Below, piece by piece: positions 1-6,259 of a stretch of 9,024 nucleotides of DNA (position 1 is its first letter; each line of letters begins with the position of its first letter). The notes under the pieces were generated by a model. The model worked only from the letters and a program-made list of their open reading frames with translations. It was not told where the DNA came from and made no database searches. Source of the DNA: an uncultured Clostridia bacterium (GTDB taxonomy: Bacteria > Bacillota > Clostridia > Christensenellales > Aristaeellaceae). A program made the translations under genes and the position numbers. Location: contig CAMJXZ010000120.1 of NCBI GenBank assembly GCA_946409855.1, forward strand, positions 1 to 9,024, written 5' to 3'.

Positions 1-1
1 C

Positions 2-1122
2 AGCCTGATCAGAAGCCTGAAAAGAAATACCGAGATTTTTGTGCTGTCGTCCGAAGAGGTGGACGGCGTACAGTGGTATACCGCTCTTTCAAACGGTCAG
101 ACCGGTTATGTCATGGCGGAATTTATCGATCTGCTGAACGCGGAACAGTCCGCGCTGAAGCAGTCCAGGCTGAAAACCCCCGTGCCGACGCATACGCCCA
201 TGATGACGCGGGTTCCGACCGCCACACCCACCATGTACATTCCCACCCCGACCCCGACGCCGGCCGCCGAAATCATCACCCCCGCGCCGACAAAAACGCC
301 GGAACCGTATACCGGGTACGGCGCCGCCGTTTTCCGCGCCGCGGTGCGCAGCAGCCTGAGCCTGAGCGAAGACGCCGTACGGGAAATGATCCCGGTGGAT
401 ACGCTGGTGTATGTGCAGGGCCAGACCTATGTGGAAGGCGTTTGCTGGGACTCTGTCCGGGTGGTGTCCAGCGGCGTGACAGGATTCATGGAGGACAGCC
501 AGATCCGCCGTATTTCGGAAGGGGAAGCGGAATACTACATCGCGGAGCTGACGACGCCCACCCCGGCGCCTGTCATTGTTTCCACGCCTGAACCGTTTAC
601 CGGCATGGCCCGCACGCTGGGCGGCTACGTGCCCCTCCGGGCAGACATGAGCTCCAACGCGCGGATCATCCAGCTGATGGAAGAAAACAGCGTGCTTCAG
701 ATCTACGAACAGGCGACGACCGCCGGCGGCATTACCTGGTGCCTCGCGCAGTACGGCGCGGATATCGGATATGTCCGCCGCGACATGATCGTACAGATGA
801 ACGACTGGGAAATCGGCGGATATATCGCCTCGCTGAGAACGCCGACGCCCACTCCCTTCGCCACCGCCACCCCGCTGGCCGGCGGCCAGCGGATCACCGC
901 GTACGGCATCATCAACAAAGACAAGGTCAATCTCCGGATGGAGCCGAACATCAGCAGCATCTCGCTGTATATGATGAGCAGGAACGAGATGGCCTATATT
1001 CTGCATTCTGTCATTGATGAAAATGAAAAAATCTGGTATTATGTGACCATCAGCAACCGGACGGGCTATGTGCGCGCTGATTATCTGACCATTCTCAACC
1101 AGAATGAGCTGGACGACTTCCT
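2..1122 (+). repeat. Four SH3-like protein repeats with Thr/Pro linkers and post-repeat helices
   Basis: Divergent tandem domain repeats inside the truncated first gene. Each unit is followed by a short segment with the same spacing of hydrophobic and acidic residues: FIDLLNAEQSAL, IRRISEGEAEYYIAEL, IVQMNDWEIGGYIASL and LTILNQNELDDFL. The repeating unit therefore looks like SH3 domain plus a short helix, then a proline-rich spacer. The units are too divergent in DNA to be recent duplications. They should form a stiff string of wall-facing modules. Confidence 0.65.
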
Positions 1123-2005
1123 GAATACGGAAGAATTCCGCAGCGCCAACAACAGCGAAAACCCGATCCATGACAGCTCTTCGTTGTATTCTTACGAAGA
1201 CCACCTGCAGCAGCAGTGGGAAAGCGCTTCGGTCACTTCCTCCTTTGAGCCGTTCAACCCCTATGAAACCCCGGCGCCTGCCGCTGCCGCAACCCCGCAG
1301 CCCGCGCAGACGCCCGCGCTGACGATACCGCCGACCTTTGAGCCGACCATTGTCGCCGGGTTTAAAATGGAGGCGGACGAAAACGGCGCCTCCGGCGGGC
1401 CTTCCGTCATCATTCCGCTGCTGGCGGCGGGCGCCGCGGTCATCATCATCGGCGGGGCGGTCATCCTGTTCCGCGGGTCCAGAAGGCGGAAAAAGCGGCT
1501 GCAGGCCATGATGCGCGCGCAGAGGACGCAGCAGGGCAGGAGAGGCGCGTATCAGGACGGGGAGGACGGCGGAACCGCCCGGCAATACAGCCAGTACCGC
1601 AATGACAGCGGCGCTTCCGGTTACACTAAAGACCCGTATGAAGTCCCGGAAGTGTATAAGCAGTACCGCCCGCAGCGGAAGCCCGGGCCGCAGCTTTCCG
1701 ATGATACGGTCCGGACCGAAGCTTCCGGATACCGGCGCACGGAAGCATCTGCCGCCCGCGTCCGCCGCGGGGCCGGAAACGATGAAACAGGCGTATGGCG
1801 CGGGGAAGACGCTTCCGCTATGTTCCGCCGGCCTGTCCGTCCGGGCGCGGAAAAGCCGCCCGAATCTTCCGTGCCTGATAACGCGGAACCCGGTTCAGAT
1901 CATGCCGGCAGCCCGTTTGATGATCAGGCGCCTCCCTCCGCCGGCGGAGCGCCGGCTGTCAGGCGCCGGCGGAGCGAACGGTATCATTCGGATCAGAACA
2001 GCTGA
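2..2005 (+). CDS. Membrane-anchored SH3-repeat cell-envelope protein, 5' partial
   Basis: The frame is open to the left edge and the residues before the first GTG (position 41) already belong to an SH3-like fold (NTEIFVLSSEEVDGVQWYT), so the true start lies upstream and GTG 41 is not the start. About 667 residues are visible. Four bacterial SH3-like units lie at about 2-130 (partial), 310-500, 595-795 and 893-1095. They share a W-x-x-V/A core and a G-Y-V/G-F-M near the end, and are separated by Thr/Pro-rich linkers (PTPTPTP at about 258-267). A hydrophobic helix at about 1406-1471 is followed by an Arg/Lys cluster (RGSRRRKKR), so the SH3 region should face outside and the roughly 175-residue Arg/Gly/Ser-rich tail inside. 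SH3 repeats commonly bind peptidoglycan or other wall ligands; the ligand here is unknown. The CHAP gene follows by 37 nt, probably in the same transcript. Family assignment is solid, role is inferred. Confidence 0.85.
   Translation, partial: SLIRSLKRNTEIFVLSSEEVDGVQWYTALSNGQTGYVMAEFIDLLNAEQSALKQSRLKTPVPTHTPMMTRVPTATPTMYIPTPTPTPAAEIITPAPTKTPEPYTGYGAAVFRAAVRSSLSLSEDAVREMIPVDTLVYVQGQTYVEGVCWDSVRVVSSGVTGFMEDSQIRRISEGEAEYYIAELTTPTPAPVIVSTPEPFTGMARTLGGYVPLRADMSSNARIIQLMEENSVLQIYEQATTAGGITWCLAQYGADIGYVRRDMIVQMNDWEIGGYIASLRTPTPTPFATATPLAGGQRITAYGIINKDKVNLRMEPNISSISLYMMSRNEMAYILHSVIDENEKIWYYVTISNRTGYVRADYLTILNQNELDDFLNTEEFRSANNSENPIHDSSSLYSYEDHLQQQWESASVTSSFEPFNPYETPAPAAAATPQPAQTPALTIPPTFEPTIVAGFKMEADENGASGGPSVIIPLLAAGAAVIIIGGAVILFRGSRRRKKRLQAMMRAQRTQQGRRGAYQDGEDGGTARQYSQYRNDSGASGYTKDPYEVPEVYKQYRPQRKPGPQLSDDTVRTEASGYRRTEASAARVRRGAGNDETGVWRGEDASAMFRRPVRPGAEKPPESSVPDNAEPGSDHAGSPFDDQAPPSAGGAPAVRRRRSERYHSDQNS
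1936..1974 (+). repeat. GC-rich inverted/direct repeat near end of SH3 gene
   Basis: CTCCGCCGGCG at 1936-1946 is perfectly complementary to CGCCGGCGGAG at 1964-1974, giving an 11-bp all-but-perfectly GC stem with a 17-nt loop. The left arm is also part of a 14-bp palindrome (1936-1949), and a 13-bp direct repeat (1939-1951 and 1964-1976) sits in two different reading frames because the offset is 25. No T-run follows, so it is not a standard terminator. It lies about 70 nt before the CHAP start and could form an mRNA hairpin between the two cistrons. The structure is seen in the sequence; any function is inference. Confidence 0.5.
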
Positions 2006-2042
2006 TCAGCCATCGATCAATCCAAGACAGGAGTTCAGATTT

Positions 2043-2996
2043 ATGAAACGATTGTCCATTGTTTTTGTCATCCTGATGATCCTTTCCCTGTTCCCTTTCT
2101 GCGCTTCCGCCGCGGACTGGGTCGAACTGAGCGAAGCGGAACAGACCGCGCTTTCGGATAAAGGGGAAGAGATCATTGACCCCGTCAGGACCGTACCGGA
2201 GCACGTGATTCATTTGCTTCAGATCGCGCGGGCGGAAATCGGATATACCGAAGGCAGGAACAACGCGACCAAGTACGGCGAATGGGCAGGGGATATCAAC
2301 GCCAACTGGTGCGCGGAATACCTGTGCTGGTGCGTCGATCAGGCGGATCAGCAGTACGGTACGAAGCTGCTGACGAACGTCTATCCGAAGTATTCCAGCA
2401 AGAACGTCGGCAGGAACTGGTTTATCCACGAGGGACGGTATATCGCCAGAAGAGGTACGGTGCCCGACTACGGCTCCCAGTGGTATTTCGGCCATACGGA
2501 GCCCATCGGGAAAAACGGCTATATCCCGCAGCCCGGGGACTGGATGTTCTTTGCCGTGTCCTCCGAAGGGGACACGACGCATGTCGCCATGGTGGAATAC
2601 TGCACCGTCGATCCGAAAGGCCAGGTCCGCATTTACGCGCTGGAAGGCAATAAACCGGACAAGGTGCAGGAAGTGGCGTATCTGCTGGAAGACGAAACCA
2701 TCCAGGGCTACGGCACGGTTTATGATCTGGCGGACCTGGTGCTGAAAATGGGCAGCTCAGGCAAAAAGGTGACCCGCCTTCAGGAGATGCTGGTGGAAAT
2801 CGGGCTGCTGAATCCCGTCCATGTAACGGGGACTTTCGGCTCCCATACCGCTGAAGCCATCCGGAATTACCAGCTGGCCCACGGCATCGAGCCTACCGGG
2901 ACCGCCGGCCACGAAACCCAGCTGAGCCTGCAGCTATATATTCAGCAGTACCGCATGGAGCATCCCGAAACCTGGCAAGTGGTGGATGACGATTGA
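2043..2996 (+). CDS. Secreted CHAP-domain peptidoglycan hydrolase with PG-binding domain
   Basis: A 317-residue protein. The ATG at 2043 is chosen because ACAGGAG (2027-2033) lies 9 nt upstream and it begins a clear signal peptide (MKRLSIVFVILMILSLFPF, likely cut after Ala-Ser-Ala at residue 23). The open frame reaches back to 1602 but that part overlaps the SH3 gene and reads as Arg/Pro-rich shadow. Residues about 58-205 form a CHAP (NlpC/P60-like) domain: nucleophile Cys90 in NANWCAEYLCWC, His180 in TTHVAMVEY and the polar third position in ALEGN (199-203). CHAP enzymes cut amide bonds in peptidoglycan as amidases or endopeptidases; which bond is cut here cannot be told. Residues about 236-298 resemble a PG_binding_1 three-helix domain (SSGKKVTRLQEMLVEIGLL, then TFGSHTAEAIRNYQ). 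The protein is expected to act outside the cell on the wall, together with the SH3-repeat protein encoded upstream. Confidence 0.88.
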   Translation: MKRLSIVFVILMILSLFPFCASAADWVELSEAEQTALSDKGEEIIDPVRTVPEHVIHLLQIARAEIGYTEGRNNATKYGEWAGDINANWCAEYLCWCVDQADQQYGTKLLTNVYPKYSSKNVGRNWFIHEGRYIARRGTVPDYGSQWYFGHTEPIGKNGYIPQPGDWMFFAVSSEGDTTHVAMVEYCTVDPKGQVRIYALEGNKPDKVQEVAYLLEDETIQGYGTVYDLADLVLKMGSSGKKVTRLQEMLVEIGLLNPVHVTGTFGSHTAEAIRNYQLAHGIEPTGTAGHETQLSLQLYIQQYRMEHPETWQVVDDD

Positions 2997-3022
2997 CAGA
3001 AGCGCCGGTTGTGATGTAAAAT
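2993..3022 (+). promoter_or_regulatory. Sigma-A-type promoter for the GuaA-like cluster
   Basis: A perfect -35 TTGACA (2993-2998) overlaps the stop codon of the CHAP gene. An 18-nt spacer leads to the -10 box TAAAAT (3017-3022, five of six consensus bases). The AT-rich patch stands out from its GC-rich surroundings. The -10 is part of the 10-bp palindrome TAAAATTTTA (3017-3026). Transcription would begin near 3029, leaving a short leader before the TTG start at 3078. It implies that the genes from 3078 on can be expressed independently of the envelope pair. Confidence 0.6.
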
Positions 3023-3062
3023 TTTATCTGCTTTTCTGACACGCCGCGGCCTGACCGGAAGC

Positions 3063-3072
3063 AAGGGGTGAT
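3063..3072 (+). promoter_or_regulatory. Ribosome binding site deciding the TTG start at 3078
   Basis: AAGGGGTGAT closely matches the complement of the 16S 3' end (AAGGAGGTGAT, one base short). It sits 5 nt before TTG 3078, while the next in-frame ATG (3087) would be 14 nt away. The ATG at 3071 is in another frame and stops after ten codons. TTG is therefore the better start. Confidence 0.7.
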
Positions 3073-3077
3073 GATCT

Positions 3078-4499
3078 TTGCAGGACATGCTTTTGATGCT
3101 TGATTACGACCACGCCGTTTCCAGAATTGCCGCGCGGATGCTTCGCTCGGAACGCATCTGCTGCAAGATCGTTCCGGGGGATACCGCCTTGGAAACCATC
3201 CTGTCGGAAGACCCGTGCGGGCTGATTGTCTGCGCGTCCTTTGATTCGGAATTATCCGGACTGTTTCCTTCCCTGCTGCAGCTTCCGATACCGATCCTTG
3301 CGCTGGGAACCGCCGCGGGGGCGCTGGCCGTTCATCTGGGCGGCGGATGCGACGCCTGGATTCCGGACAGGCGGATGGCGGACATCCGGTACGATATCTG
3401 TCCGCTTTTTGAAAATATCGCGTCCTCCCGGCGCATGATCTCCGGCGTGATGCCGCTCCGGCTGCCGGACGGCATTTCGGTCATCGCCAGAATGACGGAT
3501 TCCGGGCTTCCTTACGCCTTTTCCTGCGGGGAAAGGAAACGTTTCGGCGCTCTGATGGAACTGGAACCCAACGACCCGGACAGCGTCTCTTTCCTGCTCA
3601 ATTTCGCCCAGCGGATCTGCGGCTGTACCGCCTGGTGGGATGAAGACGCGCTGGTCAGCAAAACAGTGGGGGAGATCCGGCGCCTGGCCGGGGACGGCAA
3701 CGCCCTTTGCCTCATGACCGGCGGCCTGCACGCCAGCGTCGCGGCCCTGCTGGGCGCGCGGGCGCTGGGAGACAGGATGCTTTGCGTCTTTGTCAATACA
3801 GGACTTCTGCAGGAAGGGGAAGAAGAAGCGTTTGAACGCTTTTTCTCCGGCCGCATCCATCTCCGCCTGACGTTCCGGGATGAAAGCGCCCGCTTTGCGC
3901 AGGCCCTGAAAGGGATCAAGGATCAGGAAGGGAAACGTTCCGCGGTGCATTCTCTGATGAATGTCATCAGCCGGGAAATCCAGCGGCAGATCTCCGGGCT
4001 TTCCCTGATCATCCACGACAGAACCTTTACCGAGCAGAACCAGGCGGAGACCCGCAGCCACCGGCCGGATGTTTCCCTGCTGGAGCCGCTGAAAGATCTG
4101 TTCCTGGATGAGGTCCGGCAGGTCGGCAGTTATCTGGGGCTGCCTTATGACATGATCGCCGGGCAGGTGATCCCGGATACGGGGCTTGCCCTGAACATCG
4201 TCGGGGAAGTAACTGAAGAAAAGCTCGGCATCCTCAGAAAAGCCGATTTCATTTACCGGAGTATCCTCCGGCAGAGCGCGCAGTCCCGGAAACTGAACGA
4301 ATACTACGCGGTGCTCCGGCCCTACGAAAGAGATACCTACTCGGTCGTGCTCCGCGCGCTCAGCGTCAACCAGGGGGACGACCTGCGCGCGGCCAGGATG
4401 CCGTACGACCTGCTGGAAGAAGCGGCCGAAGCGATCCGGCGGGAATGCCCGCCGGTCAAACGCGTGCTGTATGATCTGACCCCTACCAAGCGTCTGTAA
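3078..4499 (+). CDS. GMP synthase-like protein, both active sites degenerate (pseudoenzyme)
   Basis: 473 residues, slightly shorter than GuaA (about 510-525), aligning over the whole length: class I glutaminase fold (about 1-185), PP-loop ATPase (about 190-330), GMP synthase C-terminal dimerisation domain (about 335-468). GuaA scaffold segments are clear: VFVNTGLLQEGE (237-248), LLEPLKDLFLDEVRQVG (334-350), LGLPYDMI (353-360), GEVTEEKLGILRKAD (376-390), MPYDLL (441-446), RVLYDL (462-467). Catalytic features are gone. The nucleophile motif GVCYGMQ is ALGTAAG (75-81, Gly77 at the Cys position); the HPE motif is replaced near 161-166 (ELEPND). PP-loop SGGVDSS is TGGLHAS (214-220), losing the Asp; PGPGL is PDTGL; the KPPATIEWE-type C-terminus that binds XMP is missing, and a loop near 327 is shortened. 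The frame is intact, with a good promoter and ribosome site, so this is not simple decay. It is unlikely to make GMP; role unknown. It heads a cluster with GNAT and ATP-grasp genes. Confidence 0.8.
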   Translation: MQDMLLMLDYDHAVSRIAARMLRSERICCKIVPGDTALETILSEDPCGLIVCASFDSELSGLFPSLLQLPIPILALGTAAGALAVHLGGGCDAWIPDRRMADIRYDICPLFENIASSRRMISGVMPLRLPDGISVIARMTDSGLPYAFSCGERKRFGALMELEPNDPDSVSFLLNFAQRICGCTAWWDEDALVSKTVGEIRRLAGDGNALCLMTGGLHASVAALLGARALGDRMLCVFVNTGLLQEGEEEAFERFFSGRIHLRLTFRDESARFAQALKGIKDQEGKRSAVHSLMNVISREIQRQISGLSLIIHDRTFTEQNQAETRSHRPDVSLLEPLKDLFLDEVRQVGSYLGLPYDMIAGQVIPDTGLALNIVGEVTEEKLGILRKADFIYRSILRQSAQSRKLNEYYAVLRPYERDTYSVVLRALSVNQGDDLRAARMPYDLLEEAAEAIRRECPPVKRVLYDLTPTKRL

Positions 4500-4555
4500 A
4501 CAGGATGATATCCATTCGATCCATGAACCCTCGTTAAAGAAGCGGAGTAATTGAT

Positions 4556-5362
4556 ATGCGCATTACCCACCCTCAGGCAACCTATCGCGGCATTCCTGCG
4601 GAAGATACTTTTTTCGCGTCGAATGATCAGCATATTCAGCTGGGCAGCGGCTATCTGATCCCTTTCATTCAGAAGGAACTGTATCCCGCGAGGCCGCTGA
4701 ATATCTATATGGAAATCGATTCGCAGCCTTCCGCGAGGAATCTGCTTTTCGGCGCGCTGCTGGCCAGGGCCATCGTCATTCGGGACCAGAACTATCCCGG
4801 CATGCCGGGCCGGCTCTATGCTCAGCTGGACGCCACGGACGCTGATCTGGTGAATTTTTATCAGCACAGCGGACTGGTCGCCGACGACGCGGAAGACCTG
4901 TTTTATTTTCCGCTGCCCTACGCGGAGCCGGGCAAAACGCCCATGGGCGTCCAGTACGCGTCCGTTCCGCTGGAAAATGACGCCCAGCAGGATGCGTTTC
5001 TGCAAAGGCTGAACGCGATGCGCATTTCCCCGATTCAGCGGGATCAGCTGACGCTCTGGCGGGAGCAGCCCGGGTTCCTCGCCCTGGGTTTTTACCGCGC
5101 GGGCCGGCCCGTATCAGAGCTGGTCACAGCCGGAACGGGGCCGGACGCGTCCCTGGTGCAGGTATATACGCGCAGTGAATTCCGCCATCAGGGGATGGCG
5201 CGGTCCCTGGTGCTGCAGGCAGCCGCGATACTCCGCGAGCGGGGCATGCAGGGGCTGTACGCGCATATCTTCAGGCGGAATACACCGCAGGTCGCTTTTA
5301 TGCAGAGCATCGGGGCAACCTTCACCAAAACGGTAGCCCTGCTTCCGGGCGTGGATTTATGA
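4556..5362 (+). CDS. Tandem GNAT-family acyltransferase
   Basis: 268 residues; GGAG at 4544-4547 lies 8 nt before the ATG. The C-terminal half (about 135-265) is a recognisable GNAT domain. LVQVYTRSEFRHQGMARSLV (200-219) carries the acyl-CoA pyrophosphate loop R-H-Q-G-M-A (210-215), followed by LYAHIFRRNTPQVAFMQSIG (234-253), the usual last strand and helix. The N-terminal half (about 45-120) has a weaker GNAT-like pattern (ARAIVIRDQNYPG, then LDATDADLVNFYQHSGL) and lacks a good pyrophosphate loop, so it is probably a degenerate second GNAT fold. GNAT enzymes move an acetyl or other acyl group from CoA to an amine; the substrate cannot be read from the sequence. The gene follows the GuaA-like gene by 56 nt with no visible terminator, and its stop overlaps the ATP-grasp start, so translational coupling is likely. 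It may modify the same molecule as the ligase downstream. Confidence 0.78.
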   Translation: MRITHPQATYRGIPAEDTFFASNDQHIQLGSGYLIPFIQKELYPARPLNIYMEIDSQPSARNLLFGALLARAIVIRDQNYPGMPGRLYAQLDATDADLVNFYQHSGLVADDAEDLFYFPLPYAEPGKTPMGVQYASVPLENDAQQDAFLQRLNAMRISPIQRDQLTLWREQPGFLALGFYRAGRPVSELVTAGTGPDASLVQVYTRSEFRHQGMARSLVLQAAAILRERGMQGLYAHIFRRNTPQVAFMQSIGATFTKTVALLPGVDL

Positions 5363-6231
5363 TGAAACACGGGTGGCTTGTTTATAACGGGTTCTTTCAT
5401 TCCGAGAGCTTTTCGCGTCTGTTCGGGTCCATCCTGTCGGAAGCGGAAGCGCTCGGGATTTCTTTGCGCATGGTCGGAAACGATCAGCTGTGCCCGCCTG
5501 ACGCTTTCCTGGCAGCCCATGGAAAACCTGATTTCGTCCTTTTCTGGGACAAGGATGTCCGCCTTGCCTTTCAGCTTGAAAAGGCGGGAATCCCCGTCTT
5601 CAACAGCGCGAAAAGCATCGCCCTGTGCGATGACAAAACGCTGACCTGTCTTGCGCTTGATTCCGCTGTCCCGATGCCGGAAACGATTCTTTGCCCCATG
5701 ACCTTTTATGAATATGGGGACGTTTCTTTTTTGTCCCGGGTGGAAGATGCCCTTTCTTTCCCATATATCCTCAAAGAAGGACAGGGGTCCTTCGGCCAGC
5801 AGGTTTATCTGATCCGGACGCACGAAGAAGGGGTTCAAAAGCTCCGGGAGCTGGCCGGGAAGCCCCTGCTGTTTCAGCGCTTTGTCTCTTCTTCCTTTGG
5901 GCGGGATCTTCGCGTCTATGTCTGCGGAGGTCAGTGCGCGGCCGCCATGGAACGCGTCGCGCCGCCGGGAGATTTCCGCGCGAATGTGATGAATGGGGGA
6001 AAGGCGGCGGCCCATCGTCTTTCAGCGCAGGAGGAGCGGATCGCCCTGCAGGCGGCAAAGGCCCTGGGCCTTACGTTCGCGGGTGTGGACCTGCTTTTTT
6101 CCGGGGATGGTCCGCTTGTCTGCGAGGTCAATTCAAACGCTCATTTTACCGCGATCATGAATCTGACCGGCGTCCGGATCCCGAAATTGATTCTTGAATG
6201 CATTCTTAATCAGCTTCCCGAAAACACATAG
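5359..6231 (+). CDS. RimK-like ATP-grasp ligase
   Basis: 290 residues. The first ATG (5359) overlaps the GNAT stop in ATGA; a second ATG follows directly at 5362, and either may be used. ATP-grasp features of the RimK/LysX group in order: pre-ATP-grasp domain (about 1-90); N-S-x-x-x-I-x-x-C-D-D-K (82-93); ATP-binding strand PYILKEGQGSFGQQVYLI (135-152); QRFVSSSFGRDLRVYV (173-188); FRANVMNGG (206-214); AGVDLL (241-246); and metal-binding CEVNSNAHF (255-263). In RimK the last motif is EVNSSPG, so the SPG is replaced by NAHF. Such enzymes phosphorylate a carboxylate and join it to an amine, for example glutamate to a protein or small acceptor. Acceptor and donor here are unknown. The overlap with the GNAT gene suggests the two products work together. 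It is probably cytosolic; no signal peptide or membrane segment is seen. Confidence 0.85.
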   Translation: MMKHGWLVYNGFFHSESFSRLFGSILSEAEALGISLRMVGNDQLCPPDAFLAAHGKPDFVLFWDKDVRLAFQLEKAGIPVFNSAKSIALCDDKTLTCLALDSAVPMPETILCPMTFYEYGDVSFLSRVEDALSFPYILKEGQGSFGQQVYLIRTHEEGVQKLRELAGKPLLFQRFVSSSFGRDLRVYVCGGQCAAAMERVAPPGDFRANVMNGGKAAAHRLSAQEERIALQAAKALGLTFAGVDLLFSGDGPLVCEVNSNAHFTAIMNLTGVRIPKLILECILNQLPENT

Positions 6232-6247
6232 AGCAGATTCATCAGAC

Positions 6248-6255
6248 GGAGTGAT
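6248..6255 (+). promoter_or_regulatory. Ribosome binding site deciding the TTG start at 6260
   Basis: GGAGTGAT precedes TTG 6260; 8 nt separate the GGAG core (6248-6251) from the start. The in-frame GTG at 6251 overlaps the site and the in-frame ATG at 6194 lies inside the ATP-grasp gene, so both are worse starts. Confidence 0.65.
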
Positions 6256-6259
6256 CCCA

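Noticed and set aside
175..310. Short repeats resembling a CRISPR or satellite array
   Set aside because: They are in-frame Thr/Pro codon repeats of protein linkers, with no regular spacers.
89..1585. Long open frame of 498 codons on the minus strand
   Set aside because: It is antisense to the SH3 gene, reads as Arg/Gly/His-rich low-complexity protein with no domain, and is explained by G/C-ending codons of the + strand gene.
1602..2042. Upstream extension of the CHAP reading frame
   Set aside because: It overlaps the SH3 gene tail, is Arg/Pro-rich, and would bury a clear signal peptide that follows a good ribosome site at 2027-2033.
2997..3077. Terminator after the CHAP gene
   Set aside because: Only short palindromes such as GCCGCGGC are present, with no stem followed by a T-run.
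3078..4499. Annotation as a working GMP synthase or as a pseudogene
   Set aside because: The catalytic residues of both domains are missing, so guaA is not justified; the frame is intact with promoter and ribosome site, so pseudogene is not justified either.
5188..6015. Minus-strand open frame of 275 codons
   Set aside because: It lies antisense to the GNAT and ATP-grasp genes, whose motifs are clear, and shows no recognisable motif itself.
6194..6259. ATG start for the yitT-like gene
   Set aside because: It would overlap the ATP-grasp gene by 38 nt and add a polar extension; the TTG at 6260 has a good ribosome site and gives the normal family length.
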